Source: Amborella trichopoda
Taxonomy: Eukaryota > Streptophyta > Magnoliopsida > Amborellales > Amborellaceae
Length of the DNA stretch: 64,000 nucleotides
Direction of reading: 5' to 3'
Assembly: GCF_000471905.2 (NCBI RefSeq)
Contig: NW_006500279.1
Location: 1-64,000, forward strand
Below the pieces are notes generated by a model, which saw only the letters and a list, made by a program, of their open reading frames with translations, searched no databases and was not told where the DNA came from. The position numbers and the translations under genes were made by a program. Positions 1 through 15,700 of the stretch are shown one piece after another. Every line of letters starts with the position of its first letter. The stretch's first letter is position 1.

Positions 1-3000
1 TTTTAACATTTTTTTTTTTTATCGAAAAGTAGCTCAATTTATTTTTTAAAAGCAAATTATCCTAGTTTATTTTAATTTCAAAAATTTACCTCAATTTATT
101 ATTTGACCAAGAAAATACCTCAAATTATTTTTCCTTACCCCAGTTTATTTTTCATCATCAAAAGCCACATCAAATTTTTTTATTAACAAATAATACATCA
201 AAATAATTTTTTTTTTACCTAATTTTATTTTTCATTCCCAAAAACACCTCAACCGATTTTTTTAACCAAAGAAATACCTCAAGTTGCTTTTCTTTACCAT
301 ATTTAATTATTATTTTTACTGAAAAGTAGTTCAATTTATTTTAAAAATGAAAAAGATCTTAGTTTATTTTAATTTCAAAAATTTACCTCAATTTATTATT
401 TGATCAAGAAAATACCTCAAATTGTTTTGCTTTATCTCATTTTATTCTTTTTTACCAAATAATTCTTCAATTTATTTGTAAACGAAAAATACCTCAGATT
501 ATTCTGATTTGCCAAAAGTACCTCAATTTGTTTATTTTAGAAAAAGGCACCAAATAATTAATTTTCTTTACCTCCTTTTTTGTTTTATTGAAAAAAAGTA
601 TCTCAATCTATTATTCAAATAAAAAATACCTCAATTTCTTTCTTGTTTACAAAAAAGTATCTCAATTAATTTTTCATCAAAAAATGCCGCGAATTATTTT
701 TTCTTTCCTCGTTTTATTTTTTTAATACAAATAAGAGCACACTAATCTATATTTTTCACAACAAATACGTCAAATTATTTTTTTTTTCTTTACCTCATTT
801 TATTTTCTGTTCCAGAAAAAAATACTCTGATGTATATTTTATCAAAAAAAAAGCTTCAAATTATTTTCCCTTACATCATCTTATTTTTTTATTACCAAAA
901 AGTAGCCCATTTTAATTTTATACAAAAAATAACCCAGTTTTTTTTTTAATTACCAAAGCATACCTTCATTTATTTTCTTTACAAAAAATCCGCAAATGAT
1001 TTTTCTTTACCTGATTTTTATTTTTTTTATCAGAAAGTACATCTTTATATTCTTTTAACAAAAAAATAGCCATAATTAGTTTTATTTTTTATTAGCGAAA
1101 AGTTTATCGATTTATTTTTTTCTTCAAAAATACCTCATTATATTTTTCTTTACTTGCTATTATTTTTTTTTTTCACATAAGTACCTCAAATTATTTTTTT
1201 TTGTTTCATTTTATTATGTATTTCCAAATAATTCCTCAATTTATTTTTCAAACGAAAAATACCTCAGTTTATTCTAATTTGCAAAGAGTACCTCAATTTA
1301 TTTCTTTAGCGAAGAAAACCTCAATTTATTTATCCTTGCCTAATTGTTTTTTTATTTTCAAAAATAACCTTAATTTTTTTTTTTATGGAATAATACCACA
1401 AATTATTTTTCTAGACCTCATTTTATTTTTTATTGCAAAAAAGTACCTCAATTTATTTTTCTAACGAAAAATACCCGAGTTATTGTCAATCATCAAAAAG
1501 TTGCTCAATTTAATTTTTTTTAGCAAAAAGTACCTCACATTATTTTTCCTTACTGCATTTTTGTTGTTTTTTTACCGAAACGCACGTCAAATTGCTATAC
1601 TTTACCATATTTTAACATTTTTTTTTTTATCGAAAAGTAGCTCAATTTATTTTTTAAAAGCAAATTATCTTAGTTTATTTTAATTTCAAAAATTTACCTC
1701 ATTTTATTATTTGACCAAGAAAATACCTCAAATTATTTTTCCTTACCCCAGTTTATTTTCATTATCAAAAGCCACATCAATTTTTTTTATTAACAAATAT
1801 TACATCAAAACAATTTTTTTTTTACCTAATTTTATTTTTCATTCCCAAAAACACCTCAACCGATTTGTTTACAAAACAGAAAAACCTCGACTTATTTTAA
1901 TTTCCAAAAAGCCACTGAATTTCTTTTTTTACTCTAAAACTACGTCATTATATTTTTCTTTATCTGATGTTATTTTTTATTCCCCAAAATTACCTCAATT
2001 ACTATTTCTTTTTACCAAAAAATACCTCACATTCTTTTTCTTTATCTCGTTTTATTCTTTATTACCAAATAATTCCTCAATTTATCTGTAAACGAAAAAT
2101 AACTCAGTTTTTTTCTGATTTTCCAAACGTACCTCAATTTATTTATTTGTGAAAAAGGCACCTCAAGTTATTTTTCTTTACCTCATTTATATTTTTTATT
2201 ACAAAAAATTTCCTCATGTTATTTTTCAAAATAAAAATACCTTAGTTTATTGTTAATTACAAAAAAGTAGCACAAATTAGTATTTACCAAAAAAACACCT
2301 CACATTATTTTTCCTTACGTCATTTTATATTTTATTACTGAAACGCGCCTCGATTTATTTTTTTACAAAACATACATCAAATTATTTTTCTTTGCCTCAT
2401 TTTATTTTTCGAAACCAAACAATATCTCAAACTATTTTTCTTTACCTCATCTTTTTTTTCGGTCACCAAGAAGTACCTCAGTTTATTTTACTTACCATAG
2501 AGTACCTCAACTTATCTTTTTTACCTAAACACACCTCGGTTTATTTTAATTACCGAAGTGCGCCTCAGATTATTATTTTTAACCAAAGAAATACCTCAAG
2601 TTGCTTTTCTTTACCATATTTAATTGTTAATTTTACTGAAAAGCAGCTCAATTTATTTTTAAAACGAAAAAGATCTCAGTTTATTTTAATTTCAAAAATT
2701 TACCTCAATTTATTATTTGACCAAGAAAATACCTCAAATTATTTTGCTTTATCTCATTTTATTCTTTTTTACCAAATAATTCCTCAATTTATTTGTAAAC
2801 GAAAAATACCTCAGGTTATTCTGATTTGCCAAAAGTACCTCAATTAATTTATTTTAGAAAAAGGCACCAAATAATTAATTTTCTTACCTCATTTTTTGTT
2901 TTATTGAAAAAAAGTATCTCAATCTATTTTTCAAATGAAAAATACCTCAGTTTCTTTCTTGTGTACAAAAAACTATCTCAATTAATTTTTTATCAAAAAA

Positions 3001-6000
3001 TGCCGCGAATTATTTTTTCTTTCCTCGTTTTATTTTTTTATTACAAATACGAGCACACCAATCTATATTTTTCAAAACAAATACGTCAAATTATTTTTAT
3101 TTTTCTTTACCTCATTTTATTTTCTGTTTCAGATAAAATACTCTGATGTATATTTTATCAAAAAAAAAAGCTTCAAATTATTTTCCCTTACATCATCTTA
3201 TTTTTTTATTACCAAAAAGTAGCCCATTTTAATTTTATACAAAAAATAACCCAGTTTTTTTTTCAATTACCAAAGGGTACCTTCATTTATTTTCTTTACA
3301 AAAAATCCGCAAATGATTTTTCTTTACCTGATTTTTTTTTTATTACCAGAAAGTATATCTTTTTATTCTTTTAACAAAAAAATAGCCATAATTAGTTTTA
3401 TTTTTTATTAGCGAAAGGTTTACCGATTTATTTTTTTCTTCAAAAATACCTCATTATATTTTTCTTTACTTGCTATTATTTTTCCTTTCACATAAGTACC
3501 TCAAATTATTATTTTTTGTGTCATTTTAGTATGTATTTCCGAATAATTCCTCAATTTATTTTTCAAACGAAAAATACCTCAGTTTATTCTAATTTGCAAA
3601 GAGTACCTCAATTTATTTTTTTAGCGAAAAAAACCTCAATTTATTTATCCTTGCCTAATTGTTTTTTTATTTTAAAAAATAACCTTAATTTTTTTTTTTT
3701 ATGGAATAATACCACAAATTTTTTTTCTAGACCTCATCTTATTTTTTATTACAAAAAAGTTCCTCAATTTATTTTTCTAACGAAAAATACCCGAGTTATT
3801 GTCAATCATCAAAAAGTTGCTCAATTTAAATTTTTTTAGCAAAAAGTACCTCACATTATTTTTCCTTACGGCATTTTTGTTGTTTTTTTACCGAAACGCA
3901 CGTCAAATTGCTATAGTTTACCATATTTTAACATTTTTTTTTTTAATCAAAAAGTAGCTGAATTTATTTTTTAAAAGCAAATTGTCTTAGTTTATTTTAA
4001 TTTCAAAAATTTACGTCAATTTATTATTTGACCAAGAAAATACCTCAAATTATTTTTCCTTAACCCAGTTTATTTTTCATTATCAAATGCCACATCATTT
4101 TTTTTTATTAACAAATAATACATCAAAATAAATTTTTTTTTACCTAATTTTATTTTTCATTCCCAGAAACACCTCCACCGATTTGTTTACAAAACAGAAA
4201 AACCTCGACTTATTTTAATTTCCAAAAAGCTACTGAATTTCTTTTTTTACTCTAAAACTACGTCATTATATTTTTCTTTACCTGATGTTATTTTTTATTC
4301 CCCAAAATTACCTCAATTCCTTCTTCTTTTTTACCAAAAAGTACCTCACATTATTTTTCTTTATCTCATTTATTCTTTATTACCAAATAATTCCTCAATT
4401 TATTTGTAAACGAAAAATAACTCAGTTTATTCTAATTTGCCAAACGTACCTCAATTTATTTATTTTGGCAAAAAGCACCACAAGTTGTTTTTCTATACCT
4501 CATTTTTATTTTGTATTGCAAAAAAGTTCCTCATTTTATTTTTCAAAATAAAAATACCTTAGTTTATTGTTAATTGCAAAAAAGTGGCACAAATTAGTAT
4601 TTACCAAAAAAACACCTCACATTATTTTTCCTTACGTCATTCTATTTTTTATTACTGAAACGCGCCTCGATTTATTTTTTTAAAAAACATACATCAAATT
4701 ATTTTTCTTTGCCTCATTTTATTTTTCGAAACCAAAAATTATCTCAAACTATTTTTCTTTACCTCATCTTTTTTTTTGGTCACCAAGAAGTACCTCAGTT
4801 TATTTTAATTACCATAGAGTACCTCAACTTATCTTTTTTACCTGAACACACCTCGGTTTATTTTAATTACCGAAGAGCGCCTCAGATTATTATTTTTAAC
4901 CAAAGAAGTACCTCAAGTTGCTTTTCTTTACCATATTTAATTGTTAATTTTACTGAAAAGTAGCTCAATTTATTTTTAAAACGAAAAAGATCTCAGTTTA
5001 TTTTAATTTCAAAAATTTACCTCAATTTATTATTTGACCAAGAAAATACCTCAAATTATTTTGCTTTATCTCATTTTATTCTTTTTTACCAAATAATTCC
5101 TCAATTTATTTGTAAACGAAAAATACCTCAGATTATTCTGATTTGCATAAAGTACCTCAATTTGTTTATTTTAGAAAAAGGCACCAAATAATTAATTTTC
5201 TTTACTTCATTTTTTGTTTTATTGGAAAAAAGTATCTCAATCTATTATTCAAATGAAAAATACCTCAGTTTCTTTCTTGTTTACAAAAAAGTATCTCAAT
5301 TAATTTTTTATCAAAAAAATGCAGCAAATTATTTTTTCTTTCCTCGTTTTATTTTTTTATTACAAATAAGAGCACACCAATCTATATTTTTCACAACAAA
5401 TATGTCAAATTATTTTTATTTTTCTTTACCTCATTTTATTTTTTGTTCCAGAAAAAAATACCCTGATGTATATTTGATAAAAAAAAAAGCTTCAAATTAT
5501 TTTCCTCTACATCATCTTATTTTTTTATTACCAAAAAGTAGCCCATTTTAATTTTATTCCAAAAATAACCCAGTTTTTTTTTTAATTACCAAAGGGTACC
5601 TTCATTTATTTTCTTTACAAAAAATCCGCAAATGATTTTCTTTACCTGATTTTTTTTTTTATTACCAAAAAGTACATCTTTTTATTCTTTTAACGAAAAA
5701 ATAGCCATAATTAGTTTTATTTTTTATTAGAGAAATGTTCATCGTTTTTTTTTTTTCTTCAAAAATACCTCATTATATTTTTCTTTACCTGCTATTATTT
5801 TTCCTTTCACATAAGTACCTCAAATTATTTTTTTTTGTGTCATTTTATTATGTACTTCCAAATAATTCCTCAATTTATTTTTCAAACGAAAAATACCTCA
5901 GTTTATTCTAATTTGCAAAGAGTACCTCAATTTATTTCTTTAGTGAAAAAAACCTCAATTTATTTATCCTTGCCTAATTGTTTTTTTATTTTCAAAAATA

Positions 6001-9000
6001 ACCTTAATATTTTTTTTATGGAATAATACCGCAAATTATTTTTCTAGACCTCATCTTATTTTTTATTACAAAAAAGTTCCTCAATTTATTTTTCTAACGA
6101 AAAATACCCGAGTTATTGTCAATCATCAAAAAGTTGCTCAATTTAATTTTTTTTAGCAAAAAGTAACTCACATTATTTTTCCTTACGGCATTTTTGTTGT
6201 TTTTTTACCGAAACCCACGTCAAATTGCTATACTTTACCATATTTTAACATTTTTTTTTTTTATCGAAAAGTAGCTGAATTTATTTTTTAAAAGCAAATT
6301 ATCCTAGTTTATTTTAATTTAAAAAATTTACCTCAATTTAATATTTGACCAAGAAAATACCTCAAATTATTTTTCCTTACCCCGGTTTATTTTTCATTAT
6401 CAAAAGCCACATCAAATTTTTTTATTAACAAATAATACATCAAAACCATTTTTTTTTACCTAATTTTATTTTTCATTCCCAAAAACACCTCAACCGATTT
6501 GTTTACAAAACAGAAAAACCTCGACTTATTTTAATTTCCAAAAAGCTACTGTCTTTTTTTACTCTAAAACTACGTCATTATATATTTCTTTACCTGATGT
6601 TATTTTTTATTCCCCAAAATTACCTCAATTACTATTTCTTTTTACCAAAAAATATCTCACATTCTTTTTCTTTATCTCGTTTTATTCTTTATTACCAAAT
6701 AATTCCTCAATTTATTTTTAAACGAAAAAATAACTCAGTTTATTCTGATTTTCCAAACGTACCTCAATTTATTTATTTGTGAAAAAGGCACCTCAAGTTA
6801 TTTTTCTTTACCTCATTTATATTTTTTATTACAAAAAATTTCCTCATTTTATTTTTCAAAATAAAAATACCTTAGTTTATTGTTAATTACAAAAAAGTAG
6901 CACAAATTAGTATTTACCAAAAAAACACCTCGCCTTATTTTTCCTTACGTCATTTTATTTTTTATTACTGAAACGCGCCTCGATTTATTTTTTTACAAAA
7001 CATACATCAAATTATTTTTCTTTGCCTCATTTTATTTTTCGAAACCAAAAAATATCTCAAACTATTTTTCTTTACCTCATCTTTTTTTTCGGTCACCAAG
7101 AAGTACCTCAGTTTATTTTAATTACCATAGAGTACCTCAACTTATCTTTTTTACCTGAACACACCTCGGTTTATTTTAATTACCGAAGAGCGCCTCAGAT
7201 TATTATTTTTAACCAAAGAAATACCTCAAGTTGCTTTTCTTTACCATATTTAATTGTTAATTTTACTGAAAAGTAGCTCAATTTATTTTTAAAACGAAAA
7301 AGATCTCAGTTTATTTTAATTTCAAAAATTTGCCTCAATTTATTATTTGACCAAGAAAATACCTCAAATTATTTTGCTTTATCTCATTTTATTCTTTTTT
7401 ACCAAATAATTCCTCAATTTATTTGTAAACGAAAAATACCTCAGATTATTCTGATTTGCCAAAAGTACCTCAATTAATTTATTTTAGAAAAAGGCACCAA
7501 ATAATTAATTTTCTTTACTTCATTTTTTGTTTTATTGAAAAAAAGTATCTCAATCTATTATTCAAATGAAAAATACCTCAGTTTCTTTCTTGTGTACAAA
7601 AAACTATCTCAATTAATTTTTTATCAAAAAAAATGCCGCAAATTATTTTTTCTTTCCTCGTTTTATTTTTTTATTACAAATAGGAGCACACCAATCTATA
7701 TTTTTCACAACAAATATGTCAAATTATTTTTATTTTTCTTTACCTCATTTTATTTTCTGTTTCAGAAAAAAATACCCTGATGTATATTTTATCAAAAAAA
7801 AAAGCTTCAAATTATTTTCCCTTACATCATCTTATTTTTTTTATTACCAAAAAGTAGCCCATTTTAATTTTATACAAAAAATAACCCAGTTTTTTTTTAA
7901 TTACCAAAGGGTACCTTCATTTATTTTCTTTACAAAAAATCCGCAAATGATTTTTCTTTACCTGATTTTTTTTTTTATTACCAGAATATACATCTTTTTG
8001 TTCTTTTAACGAAAAAATAGCCATAATTAGTTTTATTTTTTATTAGCGAAAGGTTCATCGATTTATTTTTTTCTTCAAAAATACCTCATTATATTTTTCT
8101 TTACCTGCTATTATTTTTCCTTTCACATAAGTACCTCAAATTATTTTTTTTTGTGTCATTTTAGATTGTATTTCCAAATAATTCCTCAATTTATTTTTCA
8201 AACGAAAAATACCTCAGTTTATTCTAATTTGCAAAGAGTACCTCAATTTATTTTTTTAGCGAAAAAAACCTCAATTTATTTATCCTTGCCTAATTGTTTT
8301 TTTATTTTCAAAAATAACCTTAATTTTTTTTTTTATATGGAATAATACCACAAATTATTTTTCTAGACCTCATCTTATTTTTTATTACGAAAAAGTTCCT
8401 CAATTTATTTTTCTAACGAAAAATACCCGAGTTATTGTCAATCATCTAAAAGTTGCTCAATTTAATTTTTTTAAGCAAAAAGTACCTCACATTATTTTTC
8501 CTTACGGCATTTTTGTTGTTTTTTTACCGAAACGCACGTCAAATTGCTATAGTTTACCATATTTTAACATTTTTTTTTTTAATCGAAAAGTAGCTGAATT
8601 TATTTTTTAAAAGCAAATTATCTTAGTTTATTTTAATTTCAAAAATTTACGTCAATTTATTATTTGACCAAGAAAATACCTCAAATTATTTTTCCTTAAC
8701 CCAGTTTATTTTTCATTATCAAATGCCACATCAATTTTTTTTATTAACAAATAATACATCAAAATAATTTTTTTTTTACCTAATTTTATTTTTCATTCCC
8801 AAAAACACCTCCACCGATTTGTTTACAAAACAGAAAAACCTTGACTTATTTTAATTCCCAAAAAGCTACTGAATTTCTTTTTTTACTCTAAAACTACGTC
8901 ATTATATTTTTCTTTACCTGATGTTATTTTTTATTCCCCAAAATTACCTCAATTCCTTCTTCTTTTTTACCAAAAAGTACCTCACATTATTTTTCTTTAT

Positions 9001-12000
9001 CTCATTTATTCTTTATTACCAAATAATTCCTCAATTTATTTGTAAACGAAAAATAACTCAGTTTATTCTAATTTGCCAAACGTACCTCAATTTATTTATT
9101 TTGGCAAAAAGCACCACAAGTTGTTTTTCTATACCTCATTTTTACTTTGTATTGCAAAAAAGTTCCTCATTTTATTTTTCAAAATAAAAATACCTTAGTT
9201 TATTGTTAATTGCAAAAAAGTGGCACAACTTAGTATTTACCAAAAAAACACCTCACATTATTTTTCCTTACGTCATTCTATTTTTTATTACTCAAACGCG
9301 CCTCGATTTATTTTTTTAAAAAACATACATCAAATTATTTTTCTTTGCCTCATTTTATTTTTCGAAACCAAAAATTATCTCAAACTATTTTTCTTTACCT
9401 CATCTTTATTTTCGGTCACCAAGAAGTACCTCAGTTTATTTTAATTACCATAGAGTACCTCAACTTATCTTTTTTACCTGAACACACCTCGGTTTATTTT
9501 AAATACCGAAGAGCGCCTCAGTTTTTTATTTTTTAACCAAAGAAATACCTCAAGTTGCTTTTCTTTACCATATTTAATTGTTAATTTTATTGAAAAGTAG
9601 CTCAATTTATTTTTAAAACGAAAAAGATCTCAGTTTACTTTAATTTCAAAAATTTACCTCAATTTATTATTTGACCAAGAAAATACCTCAAATTATTTTG
9701 CTTTATCTCATTTTATTCCTTTTTACCAAAGAATTCCTCAATTTATTTGTAAACGAAAAACACCTCAGATTATTCTGATTTGCCAAAAGTACCTCAATTT
9801 GTTTATTTTAGAAAAAGGCACCAAATAATTAATTTTCTTTACCTCATTTTTTCTTTTATTGAAAAAAAGTATCTCAATTTTTTATTCAAATGAAAAATAC
9901 CTCAGTTTCTTTCTTGTTTACAAAAAACTATCTCAATTAATTTTTTATCAAAAAATGTCGCAAATTATTTTTTCTTTCCTCTTTTTATTTTTTTATTTCA
10001 AATAAGAGCACACAAATCTATATTTTTCACAACAAATACGTCAAATTATTTTTATTTTTCTTTACTTCATTTTATTTTCTTTTCCAGAAAAAAATACCTT
10101 ATGTATATTTTATAAAAAAAAAAGCTTCAAATTATTTTCCCTTACATCATCTTATTTTTTTTATTACCAAAAAGTAGCCCATTTTAATTTTATACAAAAA
10201 ATGACTGAGTTTTTTTTTTATTTATCAAAGGGTACCTTCATTTATTTTCTTTACAAAAAATCCGCAAATGATTTTTCTTTACCTGATTTTTTTTTTATTA
10301 CCAGAAAGTACATCGTTTTATTCTTTTAACGCAAAAATAGCCATAATTAGTTTTATTTTTTATTAGCGAAAAGTTCATCGATTTATTTTTTTCTTCAAAA
10401 ATACCTCATTATATTTTTCCTTACTTGCTATTATTTTTCCTTTCACATAGGTACCTCAAATTATTTTTTTTTGTTTCATTTTATTATGTATTTCCAAATA
10501 ATTCCTCAATTTATTTTTCAAACGAAAAAATACCTTAGTTTATTCTAATTTGCAAAGAGTACCTCAATTTATTTCTTTAGCGAAAAAAACCTCAATTTAT
10601 TTTATCCTTGCCTAATTGTTTTTTAATTTTCAAAAATAACCTTAATTTTTTTTTTTTCAATAATACCACAAATTATTTTTTTAGACCTCATCTTATTTTT
10701 TATTACAAAAAAGTTCCTCAATTTATTTTTCTAACAAAAAATACCCGAGTTATTGTCAATCATCAAAAAGTTGCTCAATTTAATTTTTTTTAGCAAAAAG
10801 TACCTCACATTATTTTTCTTTACGCCATTTTTGTTGTTTTTTTACCGAAACGCACCTCAAATTGCTATACTTTACCATATTTTAACATTTTTTTTTTTTA
10901 TCGAAAAGTAGCTGAATTTATTTTTTAAAAGCAAATGATCCTAGTTTATTTTAATTTCAAAAATTTACCTCAATTTGTTATTTGACCAAGACAAGACCTC
11001 AAATTATTTTTCCTTACCCCAGTTTATTTTTCATTATCAAAAGCCACATCAAATTTTATTTATTAACAAATAATACATCAAAATAAATTTTTTTTTACCT
11101 AATTTTATTTTTCATTCCGAAAAACACCTCATGATTTGTTTACAAAACAGAAAAACCTCGACTTATTTTAATTTCCAAAAAGCTACTGAATTTCTTTTTT
11201 TACTCTAAAACTACGTCATTATATTTTTCTTTACCTGATGTTATTTTTTATTCCCCAAAATTACCTCAATTACTATTTCTTTTTACCAAAAAATACCTCA
11301 CATTCTTTTTCTTTATCTCGTTTTATTCTTTATTACCATATAATTCCTCAATTTATCTGTAAACGAAAAAATAACTCAGTTTATTTTGATTTTCCAAACA
11401 TACCTCAATTTATTTATTTGTGAAAAAAGCACCTCAAGTTATTTTTCTTTACCTCATTTATATTTTTTATTACAAAAAACTTCCTCATTTTATTTTTCAA
11501 AATAAAAATACCTTAGTTTATTGTTAATTACAAAAAAGTAGCACAAATTAGTATTTACGAAAAAAACACCTCGCCTTATTTTTCCTTACGTCATTTTATT
11601 TTTTATTACTGAAACGCACCTCGATTTATTTTTTAAAAAAACATACATCAAATTATTTTTCTTTGCCTCATTTTATTTTTCGAAACCAAAAAATATCTCA
11701 AACTATTTTTCTTTACCTCATCTTTTTTTTCGGTCACCAAGAAGTACCTCAATTTATTTTAATTACCATAGAGTACCTCAATTTATCTTTTTCACCTTAA
11801 CACACCTCGGTTTATTTTAATTACCGAAGAGCTCCTCAGATTATTATTTTTAACCAAAGAAATACCTCAAGTTGCTTTTCTTTACCATATTTAATTGTTA
11901 ATTTTACTGAAAAGTAGCTCAATTTATTTTTAAAGCGAAAAAGATCTCAGTTTATTTTAATTTCAAAAATTTACCTCAATTTATTATTTGACCAAGAAAA

Positions 12001-12788
12001 TACCTCAAATTATTTTGCTTTATCTCATTTTATTCTTTTTTACCAAATAATTCCTCAATTTATTTGTAAACGAAAAATACCTCAGTTTATTCTGATTTGC
12101 CAAGAGCACCTCAATTTATTTATTTTTGAAAAAGGCACCAAATAAATAATTTTTTTTACCTCATTTTTGTTTTATTGAAAAAAAGTATCTCAATCTATTA
12201 TTCAAATTAAAAATACCTCAGTTTCTTTTTTGTTTTCAAAAAAGTATCTCATTTAATTTTTTATCAAAAAATGCCGCAAATTATTTTTTCTTACCTCGTT
12301 TTATTTTTTTATTACAAATATGTGCACAGCAATTTATTTTTTTCACAACAACTACGTCAACTTATTTTTATTTTTCTTTACCTCATTTTATTTTCTTTTT
12401 CAGAAAAAAATACCCTGATTTATATTTTATCAAAAAAAATGCTTCCAATTATTTTCCCTTACATCATCTTATTTTTTATTACCTAAAAGTAGCCCATATT
12501 ACTTTTATACAAAAAATAATTGTGTTTTTTTTTTAATTACCAAAGGGTACCTTGATTTATTTTCTTTACAAAAAATCCGCAAATGATTTTTCTTTACTTG
12601 ATTTTTGTTTTTATTATCAGAAAGTACATCTTTTTATTCTTTTAAAGAAAAAAAAAAGCCCAAATTTGTTCTATTTTTTATTAGCGAAAAGTTCATCGAT
12701 TTATTTTTTTCTTCAAAAATACCACATTATATTTTTCTTTACATGCTATTATTTTTCCTTTCACATAAGTACCTCAAATTATTTTCTT
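1..12788 (+). repeat. Left sub-block with alternating HOR types (~4.64 kb dimer)
   Basis: Successive 2.3-kb units alternate between two variants here. The segment starting at 4285 and the one at 8921 translate identically over 88 codons. The corresponding segments at 1967, 6597 and 11238 form a second type, with matching TTACTATTTC and a different following stretch. The distances are 4636 bp for 4285 to 8921, 4630 for 1967 to 6597 and 4641 for 6597 to 11238. This implies that a two-unit block was amplified as a whole. Confidence 0.75.
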
Positions 12789-15700
12789 TTGTGTCATTTT
12801 ATTATGTATTTCCAAATAATTCCTCAATTTATTTTTCAAACAAAAAATACCTCAGTTTATTCTAATTTGCAAAGAGTACCTCAATTTATTTCCTTAGCGA
12901 AAAAAACCTCAATTTATTTATCCTTACCTAATTGTTTTTTTATTTTCAAAAACAACCTTACCTTTTTTTTTTATGGAATAATACCACAAATTGTTTTTCT
13001 AGACCTCATTTTATTTTTATTACAAAAAAGTACCTCAATTTATTTTTCTAACGAAAAATACCCGAGTTATTGTCAATCATCAAAAAGTAGCTCAATTTTT
13101 TTTTTTTTAATGAAAATTACCTCACATTATTTTTCCTTACGGCATTTTTGTTTTTTTGTTTTTACCGAAACGCACCTCAAATTACTAGTCTTTACCATAT
13201 TTGAACTTTTATTTTTATCGAAAAGTAGCTCAATTTATTTTTTAAAAGCAAGTTATCTTAGTTTATTTTTATTTCCAAAATTTACCTCAATTTATTGTTT
13301 GACCAAGTAAATACCTCAAATTATTTTTCTTACCCCAGTTTATTTTTCATTATCAAAAGCCACGTCAATTTTTTTTATTAACAAATAATACATCAAAATA
13401 AAATTTTTGTTTTTCATTCTTAAAAACACCTCAACCGATTTGTTTACAAAACAGAAAAACCTCGATTTATATTAATTTCCAAAAAGTTACTGAATTTCTT
13501 TTTTTACTCAAAAACTACGTCATTATATTTTTCTTTATCTGATGTTAGTTTTTATTCCCCAAAATTACCTATATTATTATTATTTTTTACCAAAAAATAC
13601 CTCACATTATTTTTCTTTATCTCGTTTTATTCTTTATTATCAAATAATTCCTATATTTATTTGTAAACGAAAAATAACTCAGTTTATTCTTATTTGCCAA
13701 ACGTACCTCAATTTATTTATTTTGGCAAAAAGCACCTCAAGTTAGTTTTCTTTACCTCATTTTTATTTTTTATTACAAAAAATTTCCTCATTTTATTTTT
13801 CAAAATAAAAATACCTTAGTTTATTGTTAATTACAAAAAAGTAGCACAAATTAGTATTTACGAAAAAAACACCTCACATTATTTTTCCTTACGTAATTTT
13901 ATTTTTTATTACTGAAGCGCGCCTCGATTTATTTTTTTAAAAAAAGTACATCAAATTATTTTTCTTTGCTTCATTTTATTTTTCGAAACCAAAAAATATC
14001 TCAAACTATTTTTCTTCACCTCATCTTTTTTTTCGGTAACCAAGAAGTTCCTCAGTTTATTTTAATTACCATAGAGTACTTCAATTTATCTTTTTTACCT
14101 GAACACACCTCGGTTTATTTTAATTACCGAAGAGCGCCTCGGATTAATATTTTTAACCAAAGAAATACCTCAAGTTGCTTTTCTTTACCATATGTAATTA
14201 TTAATTTTACTGAAAAGTAGCTCAATTTATTTTCAAAACTAAAAAGATCTCAGTTTATTTTAATTTCAAAAATTTACCTCAATTTATTATTTGACCAAGA
14301 AAATACCTCTAATTATTTTTCTTTATCTTATTTTATTATTTTTTGCCAAATAATTCCTCAATTTATTTTTAAACGAAAAATGCCTCAGTTTATTCTGATT
14401 TGCCAAAAGCACCTCAATTTATTTATTTTAGAAAAAGGCACCAAATAATTAAATTTTTTTACCTCAGTTTTTGTTTTATTGAAAAAAAGTATCTCAATCT
14501 ATTATTCAATTGAAAAATACCTCATTTTCTTTTTTGTTTGCAAAAAAGTATCTCAATTAATTTTTTATCAAAAAATGCCGCAAATATATTTTTCTTTCCT
14601 CGTTTTATTTTTTAATAACAAATAAGTGCATACCAATTTATTTTTTTCACAACAAATAATTCAAATTATTTTTATTTTTCTTTACCTCAGTTTATTTTCT
14701 GTTCCAAAAACAAATACTCTGATTTTTATTTTATCAAAAAAAATGCTTCAAATTATTTTCCCTTATATTATCTTAGTTTTTATCAGCTAAAAGTAGCCCA
14801 TTTCAATTTTATATAAAAAATAACTGTGTTTTTTTTTAATTACAAAAGGGTACCTTAATTTATTTTCTTTACAAAAAATCCGCAAAAGATTTTTCTTTAC
14901 CTAATTTTTTTTTTTATTACCAGAAAGTACATCTTTTTATTCTTTTAACAAAAAAATAGCCCAAATTAGTTTTATTTTTTATTAGCGAAAAGTTCATCGA
15001 TTTATTTTTTTCTTCAAAAATACCTCATTATATTTTTCTTTACCTGCTATTATTTTTCCTTTCACATAAGTACCTCAAATTAGTCTTTTTTGTGTCATTT
15101 TATTATGTATTTCCAAATAATTCCGCAATTTATTTTTCAAACGAAAAATACCTCAGTTTATTTTAATTTGCAAAGAGTACCTCAATTTATTTTTTTAGCG
15201 AAAAAAACTTTAATTTATTTATCCTTACCTAATTGTTTTTTTATTTTCAAAAAACAACCTTATTTTTTATTTTTTATGGAATAATACCACAAATTATTTT
15301 TCTAGACCCCATTTTATTTTTTATTACAAAAAAGTACCCAAATTTTTTTTTCTTACGAAAAATACCCGAATTATGTCAATCATAAAAAAGTAGCTCAATT
15401 TATTTTTTTTACCAAAAAGTGCCTAACAATATTTTTCCTTACGGCATTTTTTTTTTTTTACCGAAACGCACCTCCAATTACTATTCTTTACCATATTTTA
15501 ACTTTTATTTTTATCGAAAAGTAGCTCAATTTATTTTTTAAAAGGAAATTGTCTTAGTTTATTTTAATTTCCAAAATTTACCTCAATTTATTATTTGACC
15601 ATGAAAATACCTTAAATTATTTTTCGTTACCCTAGTTTTTTTTTTCATTATCAAAAGGCATATCAATTTTTTTTATTAACAAATAATACATCAAAATAAA

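Noticed and set aside
12552-13310. The longest satellite reading frame, 252 codons
   Set aside because: It spans about 20 monomers of the HOR, and the same interval in neighbouring copies is interrupted. It is a chance open frame.
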